From positions 1-64,000 of IMG/VR virus record IMGVR_UViG_3300018080_000105: 64,000 bases of DNA; one strand, given 5' to 3'. The notes under the pieces were generated by a model, which was not told where the DNA came from, searched no databases, and worked only from the letters and a program-made list of their open reading frames with translations. The stretch's first letter is position 1, and each line of letters starts with the position of its first letter. Source of the DNA: a virus. A program made the translations under genes and the position numbers. Below are positions 9,586-18,940 of the stretch, in pieces.

Positions 9586-10364
9586 TAAGCAGCCTCCTGC
9601 GGCAACGTAGATGTGTGGCGAGCAATCGCCAGCAACAATGCGGCAAATCGCCATGCTGTTGCTGGGTGCGTCCGCCAGACTTCTTCCCACTCAGAGACAG
9701 GTTCTGCTGCTCCCGGCGGAAACAGTTTCACAATGTCACTGGAACTGAGTGTCTGCGTGACACGAGTCATTAACCGTGACAAGTCCAGCGTCGGACGGGC
9801 AACTGATCGTACCCGTGCTTTGAATCCCGTAACCGCGTCCGCCATGTACAGCAGTAACTGGGAGTCAGGCAGAATCACTGGCGAGCTGGCGTCGAAAGAG
9901 AGTTGCTGACTGATCAACGACCCCCGTCGTAAATCAACGTTAGCTACGCCAGGAGCAGTTACCTCCACATCCCAGATCGCCTCAGTACGCCCCAGGCTGT
10001 AATCGGCTTCGTACACACCGCCGACTGTCACGACAGCGGCAGGCCCTTCCAACCGTGTGACGGTTGTGCCGAACGCCTCAGTGAACAGCTCGGCATTGAA
10101 CGGCAGGTACGTGATACGTCGATCATCCAGAGTTACATCTCGCCCCAGCGGGGTCGCATGTAACAGCTGCATGATCTGTCGTGCCCGGTAATTCAAATAG
10201 ATCCGGTCTGGCTGCGTGCCAAACAGAATCCGTTGAATTCGAGCAATCATACTGTCAGCTTGTCGCGGCACGAAATCGGCAGGGATGTACTCCTCGCCGG
10301 GTGTGTCGAGACCGCTCCCTTCTCGGCTACGATTTAGCAGCAGCGTCCTGACATGGTTAATCAT
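9585..10364 (-). CDS. Tail protein, unknown family (259 aa)
   Basis: A soluble 259-residue protein starting MINHVRTLLLNRSREGSG. An N-terminal segment around residues 40-75 (RIQRILFGTQPDRIYLNYRA) is helical; the middle (TYLPFNAELFTEAFGTT) and C-terminus are mixed alpha/beta. I associate this N-terminal pattern with conserved hypothetical tail genes located between tape measure and hub genes of other phages, but cannot name a function. Overlaps at both ends (10361-10364 and 9585-9587) tie its translation to the tube-like and hub-like genes. Confidence 0.7.
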   Translation of the reverse strand: MINHVRTLLLNRSREGSGLDTPGEEYIPADFVPRQADSMIARIQRILFGTQPDRIYLNYRARQIMQLLHATPLGRDVTLDDRRITYLPFNAELFTEAFGTTVTRLEGPAAVVTVGGVYEADYSLGRTEAIWDVEVTAPGVANVDLRRGSLISQQLSFDASSPVILPDSQLLLYMADAVTGFKARVRSVARPTLDLSRLMTRVTQTLSSSDIVKLFPPGAAEPVSEWEEVWRTHPATAWRFAALLLAIARHTSTLPQEAA

Positions 10365-10837
10365 ATCGACTCTCGTGGGAATGTGTTAAACCGGAAAGAC
10401 CATTCACCAAGTTGCAACTCAGGGTTCGACACGTTCAACGACAACCCGACCAGAAATGATCGGTAAACCGTTGTTCCAAAACTTACCAGTACCGGGGCGG
10501 CTCTTGTTGCGATCCGATTCACACGGTATCGCTCCAGCACCTGTTCCATACCGCTCTCCCCGCCGCTACAAGGGTTCGCAAAACAGATCCCTGAGACAGT
10601 CAGCTCTCCGATGCGGTCACCGAAGATGTATGCGTAGATCGTCTCACTGACAGTGTGCAGGAACTGAACGTTTCCTTTTTCGTTGATACTGGCAGACGTA
10701 ACAATCGCATTGACGTTCTGAGAACCAATGCCCACGCCTTGCATCAGAACACGAAACGGCAGTACGCCACCGCCTCCGCCGTTCTGGCTAGTCACGCGAA
10801 CTACCGCGCCACGGTCATGTGCAAAGAAAGCTGGCAT
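10361..10837 (-). CDS. Tube-like tail protein / baseplate-tube adaptor (158 aa)
   Basis: The protein (MPAFFAHDRGAVVRVTSQNG) is short, beta-rich and glycine-rich, with the repeated pattern of strands expected for the tail-tube fold ('FLHTVSETIYAYIFGDRIGE', 'LTVSGICF'). It also begins with MPA-F, like the tail tube at 18941-19375. In contractile tails a tube-like protein often caps the hub (T4 gp48/gp54 or P2-type adaptors), and this gene sits between tape measure and hub genes where such a protein belongs. Similarity to the tube is visible only in general character. Confidence 0.5.
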   Translation of the reverse strand: MPAFFAHDRGAVVRVTSQNGGGGGVLPFRVLMQGVGIGSQNVNAIVTSASINEKGNVQFLHTVSETIYAYIFGDRIGELTVSGICFANPCSGGESGMEQVLERYRVNRIATRAAPVLVSFGTTVYRSFLVGLSLNVSNPELQLGEWSFRFNTFPRESI

Positions 10838-13800
10838 TATCCAATCCCCACAGCAGACATCATGCGATCGATAATTCCCTCACCTTCACCTTCCACTGTC
10901 GCGGTTCCGTCTTCGTTGAGTGTGAGGTTTCCACTCTTCAATGTGATAGTCATCTTCTGATCTTCGGTCTTTTCTTCTGGCGCCGCACCCTGAATCCCGC
11001 CGATACGCCCCAGCAGATCATTGATAAGATCAGCCCCGTCTGCATCTGTGCCGAGACCGCTCATGCCGCCAGCACCTTCCTGCATTCGTTCCAGATCTGC
11101 TCTCTCTTCGTCAGTCAGGTCCAGATCAGATATCAGGTCGTATGCTGATGCACGCTCGTCGTCGGTGAGCTGTGACAGGTTCGTTTTGTCTCCGAACGCA
11201 CCACGCGACAATCCCATCCGCAGCATCTCTTCGGTGTTGCGACCCATGCGAGCTACGGCCCCGCCGCGGTCGCCTTCCGTCATAGCCTCCAGTAGCCGTT
11301 TGCGGCTTGTGGGGTCCTGCAACATTGCGGCGTCTTCGGCGGACATAACCGACGACAGCTGATCCAGGGCAGCTTCCGAACGAGCATCCCGCGTGCCGTG
11401 CATCCCGCGGAACCGCAAGTCTGCGTCGAGAGCGTCCTTTTCTGACTGAGTCATAGCTTCCTGGTCATTGGAGCCTTTGCCCGGCAAGAATCCACCAGCC
11501 TCTTCTCGGCGTTCCGCAATTTCGTCGCCCGCATCGGTAGCCTTGTCATACAGTGCTTGTGCTTTTTTCCGGGCCGTCCGCCCCGCTTTGCCGTCGAGCA
11601 ACTCACTCACAGTGACTCCGTGTTCGGCCGCCAGGCCTTCCAGCTCACGGGTACTCTGTGACAACGTCTGTGCCAGCGCTAGGCCACCACGCCCGAGGCC
11701 TTCCATGGAAGCCCGGTCGCCCATCAGCGATCGTGCTCGTGCGCCTGCACCTTCAACCCAGACATCGAGATCTTCGCCTTCCAGGTCTTGGCCACCCGCC
11801 ATAGTAGCGATCTGTTCGTCTGTCATAGTTGCGCCAACCATGGCGCCCATGTTTTCTACCTGAGCACTGACACTTTGCCCGCTACCGGCGGCGTCCAACA
11901 GCTCCAGCAACTCTTCGCTGCCGTATGTAAAGGAGCCGTCATCAAGACGAGCAGCTCGCATCTTCTTGGCTTCAGCCTCTGCGGCCGGGCCACCATCCAC
12001 CAGTGCTTTCATGATTGCGGTGTTTCGCTGGATCTGTGCAAATTCTGCTTCGTCTCGCGGATCCAGGCGGTTGTTGTCCTGGGCCAGGCCCAGCAGTGCG
12101 GCCACTGGGCCGTCGGGAGATGCACTCATAAGGGCTTTGTACTCAACGCCGCCCAGCGTGTCGGTAATCAAATCACCGATATCGGTGTCTGAGTCAGCTG
12201 TCTGGACGGCATCCATCAGTCGCTGGATCGGGCCGGACGCGCCTAAGTGAGACATAGCCGACTGCCGCATAGCGGTTGCCGACGCCTGCCGCCCGCGGCT
12301 GGCTGCTTCCTCCATCACACGCTCGTTGTTCAGGCCATAGAAACCCTGTGCGTTCCGCCATATAGGATTCTTGGATGCCTGCGCGTTGATCGTGGCATAC
12401 GTGGCTTCGCCGATTGCGTTTATTTCGGATGCAGGGGCCACCTGATCCAACAACGCATCGATTTCCGCAGCACCTGCATCCGGCATTCGTGCCTGCAAAG
12501 CTGCACGCATGTTTTTCCGGTAGGCTTCCCCCAGTGCTTTTCGGCGAGCTTCTGGATCACGGACAGTGGCTTCGTCCATCTTCAGGAATTCCAGCCCCAT
12601 CTGGCTGCCGATATCGTCTGCCAGCTTGGCAACATCAGCTTCGTTGACCACAGCCCCGGAAGAGATCAGTGTCTGGTCGGCTCCGTCGCCTGCCAGGATG
12701 CCGCGGTACCGGTGACCCAGCATCGGGCTGATGGATTGGTCCAGCGCCTCCATTGCCTGAATCTTGCGAATCACGTTCGTCGTGTTGTACTTCTGTCCGA
12801 ATTCCTGGTTGCCATTGTAGTCTGACAGCATGGTGTACGCTTCGGCCGCTGACACGCCGCCGTCCCGTTCCATCATCTGAGTTAGATCGGTCCACGCCAT
12901 TGCCACGCTGCGGGACTTCCCGTTGAAGGTGTAAGCATCCTTTCCCTGGCGGATAGCATCCAGCATCGCTGCCGTCTCTGTGCCTGCAGCGGCATTTAGC
13001 ATACCGGTATCGGCCATTCGGAGCATGGCGTTCATCTGGTTGGCCAGTGGGCTGGCAGCGGCGTGCATACGCAGTTGCTGGTCTGCCAGCGTCAACTGTT
13101 CCTGGCTCATGGCACCCCAGACTGGAATGTCCATTCGCAACGTGGAGCCGGCCGCTGCCCCGTACAAAGCAGCACCTTGTGCGCCACTCACCACGTAAGA
13201 ACGGTCCAGGCCGAGGGCATCTGCCAGCGGGGCGCCAAACTGTCCCTGCATTAACCCCATCATGCCGCCGACGCCGATCCCCGTCTGACGGGCAATCGTT
13301 TGTGTGCGGCGGACCATCATTTCCAGGTCACCAGGATTCATCGTGGACAAACCGCCCTGCGTCAGAGCTTCCAGGCCGTTGATCAGCTCTCGCATTGGGG
13401 CGTTCGGATTACCCATGTCGCCGAAGATGTCCCGCATGGCCTTCACAGCACCAGACAGGTTGCGGAGCTTCGAGCTGATGCGGTCGGCATCAGCTGCTCG
13501 AATGATCTCTTGCCCGCCAGGCATGTCTTCCAGATCTTCTGCGAACATCTGTTGTGCCGGGTCGATCAGCTGCGAATGGCTATCCCGTACCGTGTCACGG
13601 GCCTGTTGCAGCATCGCTTCACTGGGGGTGCCACCCTCGGCCAGCACATCACGAATTTCCGGAAGCGTCTCTGCAATCCTATTGACCAGATCATCTGCCA
13701 ACTGTTGCGGCAAGGCTGCTCGCTGCTCCTGGAAGCTCATAGCACCCATCGGCGTGCCGAGCATTCCGCGAGCCTGCAACTCGCCGGCAAGGATACCTGC

Positions 13801-14478
13801 CTGGCCGGCGGACATGCCTCGAAGCGCATCAATGTTGGCATCAGGGCCATACAGGTTGTCGTAGATCTCCTGCGTGACGCGGCCAGACGAAGAACCGCTG
13901 TACCCGACCATTCCCGTTACCGGGTCCAGGCTGGTACGCATTGCATTGTGAATCTGCTGTGCGAACACCGTCGCGGAACCGCGGGAACCATGCAACCGAT
14001 CGACCATGTCCGGCCCGAGCAATTGCGTCATGACGGGCATGAACTGATTCATCATTTGGGACATACGGAAGTTCTGAGCTTCCTGTGCCTGCGTCAGCGG
14101 CTGCCCAGTCATCATCTGCTGCACGCCGCCGAGCATGTTCTGCATCGCAGCCATGTCGCGGTTAGCTGCGTCCTGCATCGCCGACTGTTGATCCATGAAG
14201 TGCCGGGTGGCCTCCATCTGGTCGTACAGATTCTGCTGCGGGAAGAACTGCCCTGCAAAACCGCCACCTGTGAAGCCAGACATAATTGCCGGCATCAACA
14301 TCTGCAGCATGCCCATGTTACCGCCGCCGAAGTTGAACGGGCCGGTAAACGTGTGACCTGGATCCATTGCAAACATAGGCGTGTGGCCGAGCATCCCTGA
14401 CGCCATACTCGGCGGCATTCCGCCGGAGGGCATTCCTGGCCACGTCGTTTGCGGGTATGGATACATAGGGTGCCTCAC
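10837..14478 (-). CDS. Tail tape measure protein (1213 aa)
   Basis: At 1213 residues this is one of the largest tail proteins, and it directly follows the G/GT chaperone pair, which is the hallmark position of the tape measure. The tape measure sets tail length and is released during DNA ejection; at about 0.15 nm per residue this would give a tail near 180 nm. The sequence is Ala/Met/Gln-rich and mostly helical, with a Met/Pro/Gly-rich N-terminus (MRHPMYPYPQTTWPGMPSGG), and it lacks obvious long hydrophobic membrane segments or peptidase motifs. The C-terminal 200 residues are very acidic and Asp/Glu/Arg-rich. Confidence 0.75.
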   Translation of the reverse strand: MRHPMYPYPQTTWPGMPSGGMPPSMASGMLGHTPMFAMDPGHTFTGPFNFGGGNMGMLQMLMPAIMSGFTGGGFAGQFFPQQNLYDQMEATRHFMDQQSAMQDAANRDMAAMQNMLGGVQQMMTGQPLTQAQEAQNFRMSQMMNQFMPVMTQLLGPDMVDRLHGSRGSATVFAQQIHNAMRTSLDPVTGMVGYSGSSSGRVTQEIYDNLYGPDANIDALRGMSAGQAGILAGELQARGMLGTPMGAMSFQEQRAALPQQLADDLVNRIAETLPEIRDVLAEGGTPSEAMLQQARDTVRDSHSQLIDPAQQMFAEDLEDMPGGQEIIRAADADRISSKLRNLSGAVKAMRDIFGDMGNPNAPMRELINGLEALTQGGLSTMNPGDLEMMVRRTQTIARQTGIGVGGMMGLMQGQFGAPLADALGLDRSYVVSGAQGAALYGAAAGSTLRMDIPVWGAMSQEQLTLADQQLRMHAAASPLANQMNAMLRMADTGMLNAAAGTETAAMLDAIRQGKDAYTFNGKSRSVAMAWTDLTQMMERDGGVSAAEAYTMLSDYNGNQEFGQKYNTTNVIRKIQAMEALDQSISPMLGHRYRGILAGDGADQTLISSGAVVNEADVAKLADDIGSQMGLEFLKMDEATVRDPEARRKALGEAYRKNMRAALQARMPDAGAAEIDALLDQVAPASEINAIGEATYATINAQASKNPIWRNAQGFYGLNNERVMEEAASRGRQASATAMRQSAMSHLGASGPIQRLMDAVQTADSDTDIGDLITDTLGGVEYKALMSASPDGPVAALLGLAQDNNRLDPRDEAEFAQIQRNTAIMKALVDGGPAAEAEAKKMRAARLDDGSFTYGSEELLELLDAAGSGQSVSAQVENMGAMVGATMTDEQIATMAGGQDLEGEDLDVWVEGAGARARSLMGDRASMEGLGRGGLALAQTLSQSTRELEGLAAEHGVTVSELLDGKAGRTARKKAQALYDKATDAGDEIAERREEAGGFLPGKGSNDQEAMTQSEKDALDADLRFRGMHGTRDARSEAALDQLSSVMSAEDAAMLQDPTSRKRLLEAMTEGDRGGAVARMGRNTEEMLRMGLSRGAFGDKTNLSQLTDDERASAYDLISDLDLTDEERADLERMQEGAGGMSGLGTDADGADLINDLLGRIGGIQGAAPEEKTEDQKMTITLKSGNLTLNEDGTATVEGEGEGIIDRMMSAVGIG

Positions 14479-14981
14479 ATCCTTGCGGCGGCAGCCTTCC
14501 GGGCCTCACGGCGAGCCCGTCGAGCAGCGCGGTCTTGTTCCTTCTGCCTCTGCGTCAGTTTGCCCCGAGCAAACTCCTTCGTCAGGGCGTCGACCATCGC
14601 TTCATATCGTGGTTCACCCGGTCGTCCCACCATCTCATGGTAATCTGCAACAGCTTGTTCCCGGGCCGTCTGTGCTCCAACTTCTCCAATCTGTTCAGCA
14701 AACCACGGGTAGCTTAATCGAAGAACCTTGTTCAACGCACTACCAGCGTTGCCTCTAAATGTCTCGTAAGCCTCCTCTTTCACCCGCGGATTCGCTGCCA
14801 ACGTGGCCCAATACATGGCTTGTCGCTGCATCAGGTCTCGGTCGTCTCGATCTCCTACCTCTTTGAGGACCCATCGCAGTTTTCGCCAAGCCCAAAAATC
14901 CCAGGGATCAAACCGGCTGAAATCGAACGCCCCGCTGACGTCCGCTCGCAGCATCAGACGGATGGTTCGATCCCTTTCCAA
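14475..14981 (-). CDS. Tail assembly chaperone T part, likely made by -1 frameshift
   Basis: This 168-codon frame begins only at a TTG with no good ribosome site and overlaps the end of the preceding frame by 28 bases in the -1 frame. It is basic at the C-terminus (ending in RRARREARKAAAARM) and helical. Placement between a G-like gene and the tape measure, with overlap in the -1 frame, matches the lambda G-GT arrangement, in which a small share of ribosomes slip to make a G-T fusion that guides tape measure folding. A fusion would be about 551 residues. Independent translation is possible but unsupported. Confidence 0.7.
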   Translation of the reverse strand: MERDRTIRLMLRADVSGAFDFSRFDPWDFWAWRKLRWVLKEVGDRDDRDLMQRQAMYWATLAANPRVKEEAYETFRGNAGSALNKVLRLSYPWFAEQIGEVGAQTAREQAVADYHEMVGRPGEPRYEAMVDALTKEFARGKLTQRQKEQDRAARRARREARKAAAARM

Positions 14982-16129
14982 AAATCCGAATCATTTGCCA
15001 TCGCCTCCAGTGCCTCCACCAGGCGTTGGAATTCCTGATGTGCCTTCCCGATCATTCGCCGAAGCGATTCTGTCTTCGCGGCCCCTTCGTAGAATTTATG
15101 CCGCATGATCGGCAAAGCTGTGATCGGCATGATTTTCGGGCGGGCTGGGTCTTCTTTAATATCCTCATCTTCCAGCACACCTGCTCGATACACGTGATTC
15201 CCGCCTACAACCAGTTGTGCCACACTGGCGACCATACGCAATTCCATCAGGTTGAGCAGGTATTCGCCCTGCCCAGCACTGGTGCCTTCACGCATCATGT
15301 GACCTATTTCCAGCATAACCGTTTCGGTCTCACGACTGGTGAGGCTGCGGAACCGCACAACAACACTACCTCCCAGTAGCGTGTAGTCCTTCTCAAACCG
15401 GTTGAGGCCCAACATCGCTGCCATGAACTGTTGTTTGTCCTGCGTCGTAATCTCGACATCAAACGGTGTCCGAACCGGCCACTGACAACGTGGACAGTTT
15501 TTCGGCCCGGGCGGTAATTCCGCCATTGGGGACGGAGGTGTTTCACTCCTGGGGGCTGTTTCACTCGCTGGTGAAACAGGTGGTTCCAGTAAATCTTCAC
15601 GGTCGTCAATGACAGTGGACTGCTGCATCCGCGCCGCTTTCGCCTGCTCGCCTAACTGGATTTGGTTCCGCATGATGTCACGTTGCTCACCCTGCACACT
15701 GGGCGGGATCTGTGCTTCGATCTCGTCAGCGTGGGTCTGCACACGAGCCTGTTCTGCTACTGTCGCTTTGTACTCCTGCAGGTAAGCAGCTACTTCCTGC
15801 TGTTGTTCTTCCGGCAACTCTGTGATGTTGACGATCTTCGCTTCCACCGGCTTCCAGTTGCGAGCCAGTTCGGTGTCTTCCAGTCGTACCTCCTTCGCCA
15901 GCTCTGCTTGAATCTCTTTCAGTCGCTGCCCCAGATCAGATGGTATCGGATCGCCTTCCGTCCAGCCCACCGCCTCCAATTGCTCGCGAGTGTGCGGTGT
16001 CACGTGTGCTGACTTCGCTTTGTGAACCTGCCCGGTCTGTAGTGGCGCTCGTCCTGCTCCCGGAAGTTTTTCGGGAGGAATGCCGCCGTTTGCGGGCGGG
16101 GGTACTGGTTTAGGTCGCATTTCGTCCAT
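14954..16129 (-). CDS. Tail assembly chaperone G-like protein (391 aa)
   Basis: The first 210 residues are Pro/Glu/Gln-rich and probably disordered or coiled. A C-terminal domain starts with a CPRC motif (about residues 218-221) and continues with 'VEITTQDKQQFMAAMLGLNR', 'YTLLGGSVVVRFRSLTSRET'. I recognise this arrangement (Cys pair, then a short helix, then a GG-x-V-x-V-x-FR-x-L-T strand pair) from tail assembly chaperones of other phages, where only one Cys pair is present. It binds the tape measure during tail assembly. A -1 frame follows in the overlap with the next gene. Confidence 0.7.
   Translation of the reverse strand: MDEMRPKPVPPPANGGIPPEKLPGAGRAPLQTGQVHKAKSAHVTPHTREQLEAVGWTEGDPIPSDLGQRLKEIQAELAKEVRLEDTELARNWKPVEAKIVNITELPEEQQQEVAAYLQEYKATVAEQARVQTHADEIEAQIPPSVQGEQRDIMRNQIQLGEQAKAARMQQSTVIDDREDLLEPPVSPASETAPRSETPPSPMAELPPGPKNCPRCQWPVRTPFDVEITTQDKQQFMAAMLGLNRFEKDYTLLGGSVVVRFRSLTSRETETVMLEIGHMMREGTSAGQGEYLLNLMELRMVASVAQLVVGGNHVYRAGVLEDEDIKEDPARPKIMPITALPIMRHKFYEGAAKTESLRRMIGKAHQEFQRLVEALEAMANDSDFWKGIEPSV
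14978..14984 (-). promoter_or_regulatory. Candidate -1 ribosomal frameshift site (T TTT TGG)
   Basis: On the minus strand the overlap contains T TTT TGG, with TTT and TGG in the zero frame. A one-base slip lets the Phe tRNA re-pair perfectly with TTT, while the Trp tRNA would meet TTG, so it is not a textbook X XXY YYZ heptamer. It is still the best site in the short window between the last upstream stop in the -1 frame and the zero-frame stop at 14954-14956. Confidence 0.45.
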
Positions 16130-16133
16130 GGCT

Positions 16134-18845
16134 CTACCTGATCACGGTGTACTGATTGAGTGATACGGGGTTCGCTGCCCCGAACTTCGGTTCCTTGTAC
16201 TCGTCGGATAGCGAGGGCTGTTCGCCACGATCTTTACTGTGTCCTGCAGATGCGTCAAACAACTCCAGGTCTTGTTGAATGAAATTGTCGTCAGAATCAA
16301 AGGCTTCTTTGCCCGGGTACGGATAAGTGTCCTGGCCTTTGAACGTGACCGGCCGCTCCTGCCAGGTTGCCGACGCCTTGCCAGTGATTCGCCCCAGCTG
16401 CTGCCAGACGTCTTCGTACAGTTTGAATTCTTCGGTGCGGTAGTCTTCCTGGATCCGGAGGCTGAAGCTGACGTTCTCGATGACTTCGTCACTACCTGGC
16501 CGCTGGCTCTCGTAGAATCTCGGCTTCAGGACGCTGTCCATCGTTTGCTGGCCGATTTGCTGCGGAATGAGTTCTTCTCGGTAGTTCTTGGCTTCCTCCA
16601 GGGCATCCTGCACTGCTGTGAGCGCGTCACCTTCCAGAGGGGCCACGAACGGGTAGACCACCCCGGAATAACCACTGGTCGAAAGAACCGATCCGTCGAA
16701 CATCCCCGAACCTTCAGCGATGATGGATCCACCGCAAAAGACCGTACCAGGCAGTGACGTGGTGTTATCGGTAATAGAGGCAGAAGGGCCATCAACCGTC
16801 TCATCGTTGGTGTTGAAGTGCCAGTAGGTGCCGTTCTTCACGTAGTTCTGGGACTGCTGGGCATACATCGTGATCATGCCCTCGCCCTTTCCGGCATCCA
16901 GCACGATCGGCCCGTTCGACAGGTCGCCACCTCCCGTTCGCAGGTAAATCTCGCTGGACCAGCTGACGAACGGGGCGTATTGCGACCGGATGCACACACC
17001 GGCCAACTCTGTTTTCTCGCCAGGCTCGTCGAACTTGTACTCGCCAGCCCCGCGGCTCTCCAACAGGATCCCGCCAATACCTTGATTACCGCCCAGGGCC
17101 ATCAAGTTCTTCTCGGCCTTTAGCCGGCCATCCCCCTCTGAAGAAGTGATGTCCCAACTATTCTTGGCGCGAATGATCGCGTCCTGTCCCGCCCAGACAT
17201 TGCAGTTCCGGCCGCCTTTCATCCAGACATCACCAGGAGCCGAGATTTCGACGCTACCGCCTGTCATCCGGATTGAGCCTCCGTAGCCGTCGGTGATCAG
17301 AACTGTCCCGTCGTCGAGCAGCTCGAAGCCACAGGACAGCGTGTAGAAGCTCTGCTCCCCGTACCGGTGGTCGATATTCCAGGTCTTTTTGTAGTCTTCG
17401 GCGTCAATGTACGACTCCGAAGCGAGTTTCCCGTAATCCGGTACTTCCGCACTCTTTCCTTCACTCCAGCTGGCGTCGCTCTCCTGATAGACCTTGTAGT
17501 CCTCGGCGTGGTAGAAGAACGGATGCAGGCCGGCATAGTTGAAGAAGTAGGCGTGCATGTCCCGGATACCCGCTGCACGGGTAAACCCGCTGTGTTGATC
17601 CTCGGGTACTTCGATGTCGCCGGTGATCTCGTGGTCCTCACCGCTGCCTTCTTGGCCGCTGGCTTTGTAATTCTCCTCAGTGTCTCCCTGGGCGTCCTCC
17701 GGCCGCCGTCGCCGCGTGGGCGCCATGATCGCGGCTCGTTTGACCAAGGAGATGCCTTTGGCCGCCTGAACGCACCAGCGGCCGTCTGCGGTGACGAAAG
17801 AATCGAATAGCCCTGGGTGACGGGCATCCGGGACACCGCCGCCGTCAGCGTACGACGCGAACGCGTCGCTGGACGCTAATTCTTCTGCCGGAGCCACTAC
17901 AATTCGTTTGCCGCCCTGGCCCAGGTAACCGTGGAACTCACGCTCTCGGTGCCACGGCATCATGTAGTTGTCTTTCGGCTCCATAGTGCCGTAGTACGGC
18001 TCGTCGACCTGCCATTCTGAAGCCGACTTCACCACTGCCGGGTTGCCCTTTGCTCCCATCCCCAGCTGTTCCCACGGGTACATGGCATAGCCGGTCCAGT
18101 CCAGGGTCTCTTCCTGGTCATTCATGGACTCGTGCTCACGACAAGCTGTCCACATCTGGAACTGGTACGTGGCAAGCCTTGCCAACATGTCATGGTGGTA
18201 GAACGTGAGCTGGTTGCACTCTTCACCGCCAATCTGGGCCATGAAGGAATCCACAAATACTCGCAGGCCGGTCTCGGAGATGTAGCCTGCCTCGCCGCCG
18301 TGAGTGGCGTCGTATGGTCGCCCAGCCAGGAATGCCGGAATGTTTCCATTGTTCTCCATACGAAATGGAGCTTTGTGAGCTTCGTCCACACGGGCGCGTG
18401 TCGCCTGGCTGAGGATTGCGTGCAGGTTTTGGTTCGAGGCCGTACCTACACCAGGCACTACCCCGATAATGCCAGCGAACGGGAGCTCGTCATACCAGAC
18501 GCAGACCACCATGGTTCCGGGGCGTAGCGTTGCCAGGTCACGAGCACCGAACGTACCGGTGGAGAGGCGTGAATTGTAGAAGGCGACGACCGGCTGTTTG
18601 AGGCCGTCGAGCTGGACGCGGTAGGCGTTTCCGATCGCCGTACTGTCCGAGATCATCCCCAACAGGAGACGCCCAGTTTCACCCAGACTGAGAAGCGATG
18701 CGGCGGACTGACTCTGTGGGTCCTGCCGAGGCTGGGTCTGTGCGTACGCACCAGGCGTACTGTGCTGATTTTCCAACATGCGGAGACGCAGCTCACGCAA
18801 CGTAGAGCCGTGTCCGCCGGATAAATGCCCGGGTCGTGTTCTCAT
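16134..18845 (-). CDS. Baseplate spike/hub protein with OB-fold and beta-helix-like region (903 aa)
   Basis: I start the gene at ATG 18845, four bases after GAGGTGG; the frame is open to 18914 but that stretch contains the upstream terminator hairpin. Residues about 75-115 (LATLRPGTMVVCVWYDELPF) look like the OB-fold of gp5/gpV/VgrG proteins. Around residues 525-610 there is a strand-turn pattern (GGSIRMTGGSVEISAPGDVW) like the spike beta-helix. The C-terminus is acidic and helical. It should form part of the membrane-piercing central spike or its carrier. It follows the tail tube gene. Confidence 0.55.
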   Translation of the reverse strand: MRTRPGHLSGGHGSTLRELRLRMLENQHSTPGAYAQTQPRQDPQSQSAASLLSLGETGRLLLGMISDSTAIGNAYRVQLDGLKQPVVAFYNSRLSTGTFGARDLATLRPGTMVVCVWYDELPFAGIIGVVPGVGTASNQNLHAILSQATRARVDEAHKAPFRMENNGNIPAFLAGRPYDATHGGEAGYISETGLRVFVDSFMAQIGGEECNQLTFYHHDMLARLATYQFQMWTACREHESMNDQEETLDWTGYAMYPWEQLGMGAKGNPAVVKSASEWQVDEPYYGTMEPKDNYMMPWHREREFHGYLGQGGKRIVVAPAEELASSDAFASYADGGGVPDARHPGLFDSFVTADGRWCVQAAKGISLVKRAAIMAPTRRRRPEDAQGDTEENYKASGQEGSGEDHEITGDIEVPEDQHSGFTRAAGIRDMHAYFFNYAGLHPFFYHAEDYKVYQESDASWSEGKSAEVPDYGKLASESYIDAEDYKKTWNIDHRYGEQSFYTLSCGFELLDDGTVLITDGYGGSIRMTGGSVEISAPGDVWMKGGRNCNVWAGQDAIIRAKNSWDITSSEGDGRLKAEKNLMALGGNQGIGGILLESRGAGEYKFDEPGEKTELAGVCIRSQYAPFVSWSSEIYLRTGGGDLSNGPIVLDAGKGEGMITMYAQQSQNYVKNGTYWHFNTNDETVDGPSASITDNTTSLPGTVFCGGSIIAEGSGMFDGSVLSTSGYSGVVYPFVAPLEGDALTAVQDALEEAKNYREELIPQQIGQQTMDSVLKPRFYESQRPGSDEVIENVSFSLRIQEDYRTEEFKLYEDVWQQLGRITGKASATWQERPVTFKGQDTYPYPGKEAFDSDDNFIQQDLELFDASAGHSKDRGEQPSLSDEYKEPKFGAANPVSLNQYTVIR

Positions 18846-18888
18846 TGTCCACCTCGAAAGGCGATATCGTGGGTTGAAGAAACCCCAA

Positions 18889-18910
18889 CCCCGGGCCGTC
18901 TGGCCCGGGG
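18889..18910 (-). terminator. GC-rich hairpin after tail tube gene
   Basis: A perfect 9-bp stem (CCCCGGGCC / GGCCCGGGG) with a 4-base loop lies 31 bases after the tube stop codon on the minus strand, followed by TTGGGGTTTCTT. The trailing T tract is weak, so it may pause or stabilise mRNA rather than fully terminate. Confidence 0.6.
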
Positions 18911-18940
18911 TCATTGTCCACCGTTACGGTGCGTCTCTGC

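Noticed and set aside
13300-14400. A long open frame on the plus strand within the tape measure
   Set aside because: It is the reverse reading of a Met/Gln/Ala-rich gene, has no ribosome site and no homologous-looking domain; the tape measure frame on the minus strand is clearly the coding one. The same applies to the plus-strand frames at 19480-20649 and 60320-61306.
14475-14981. Independent gene starting at TTG
   Set aside because: No ribosome site precedes the TTG, and the position matches the G/GT frameshift arrangement, so I treat the frame mainly as the extension of the preceding gene.
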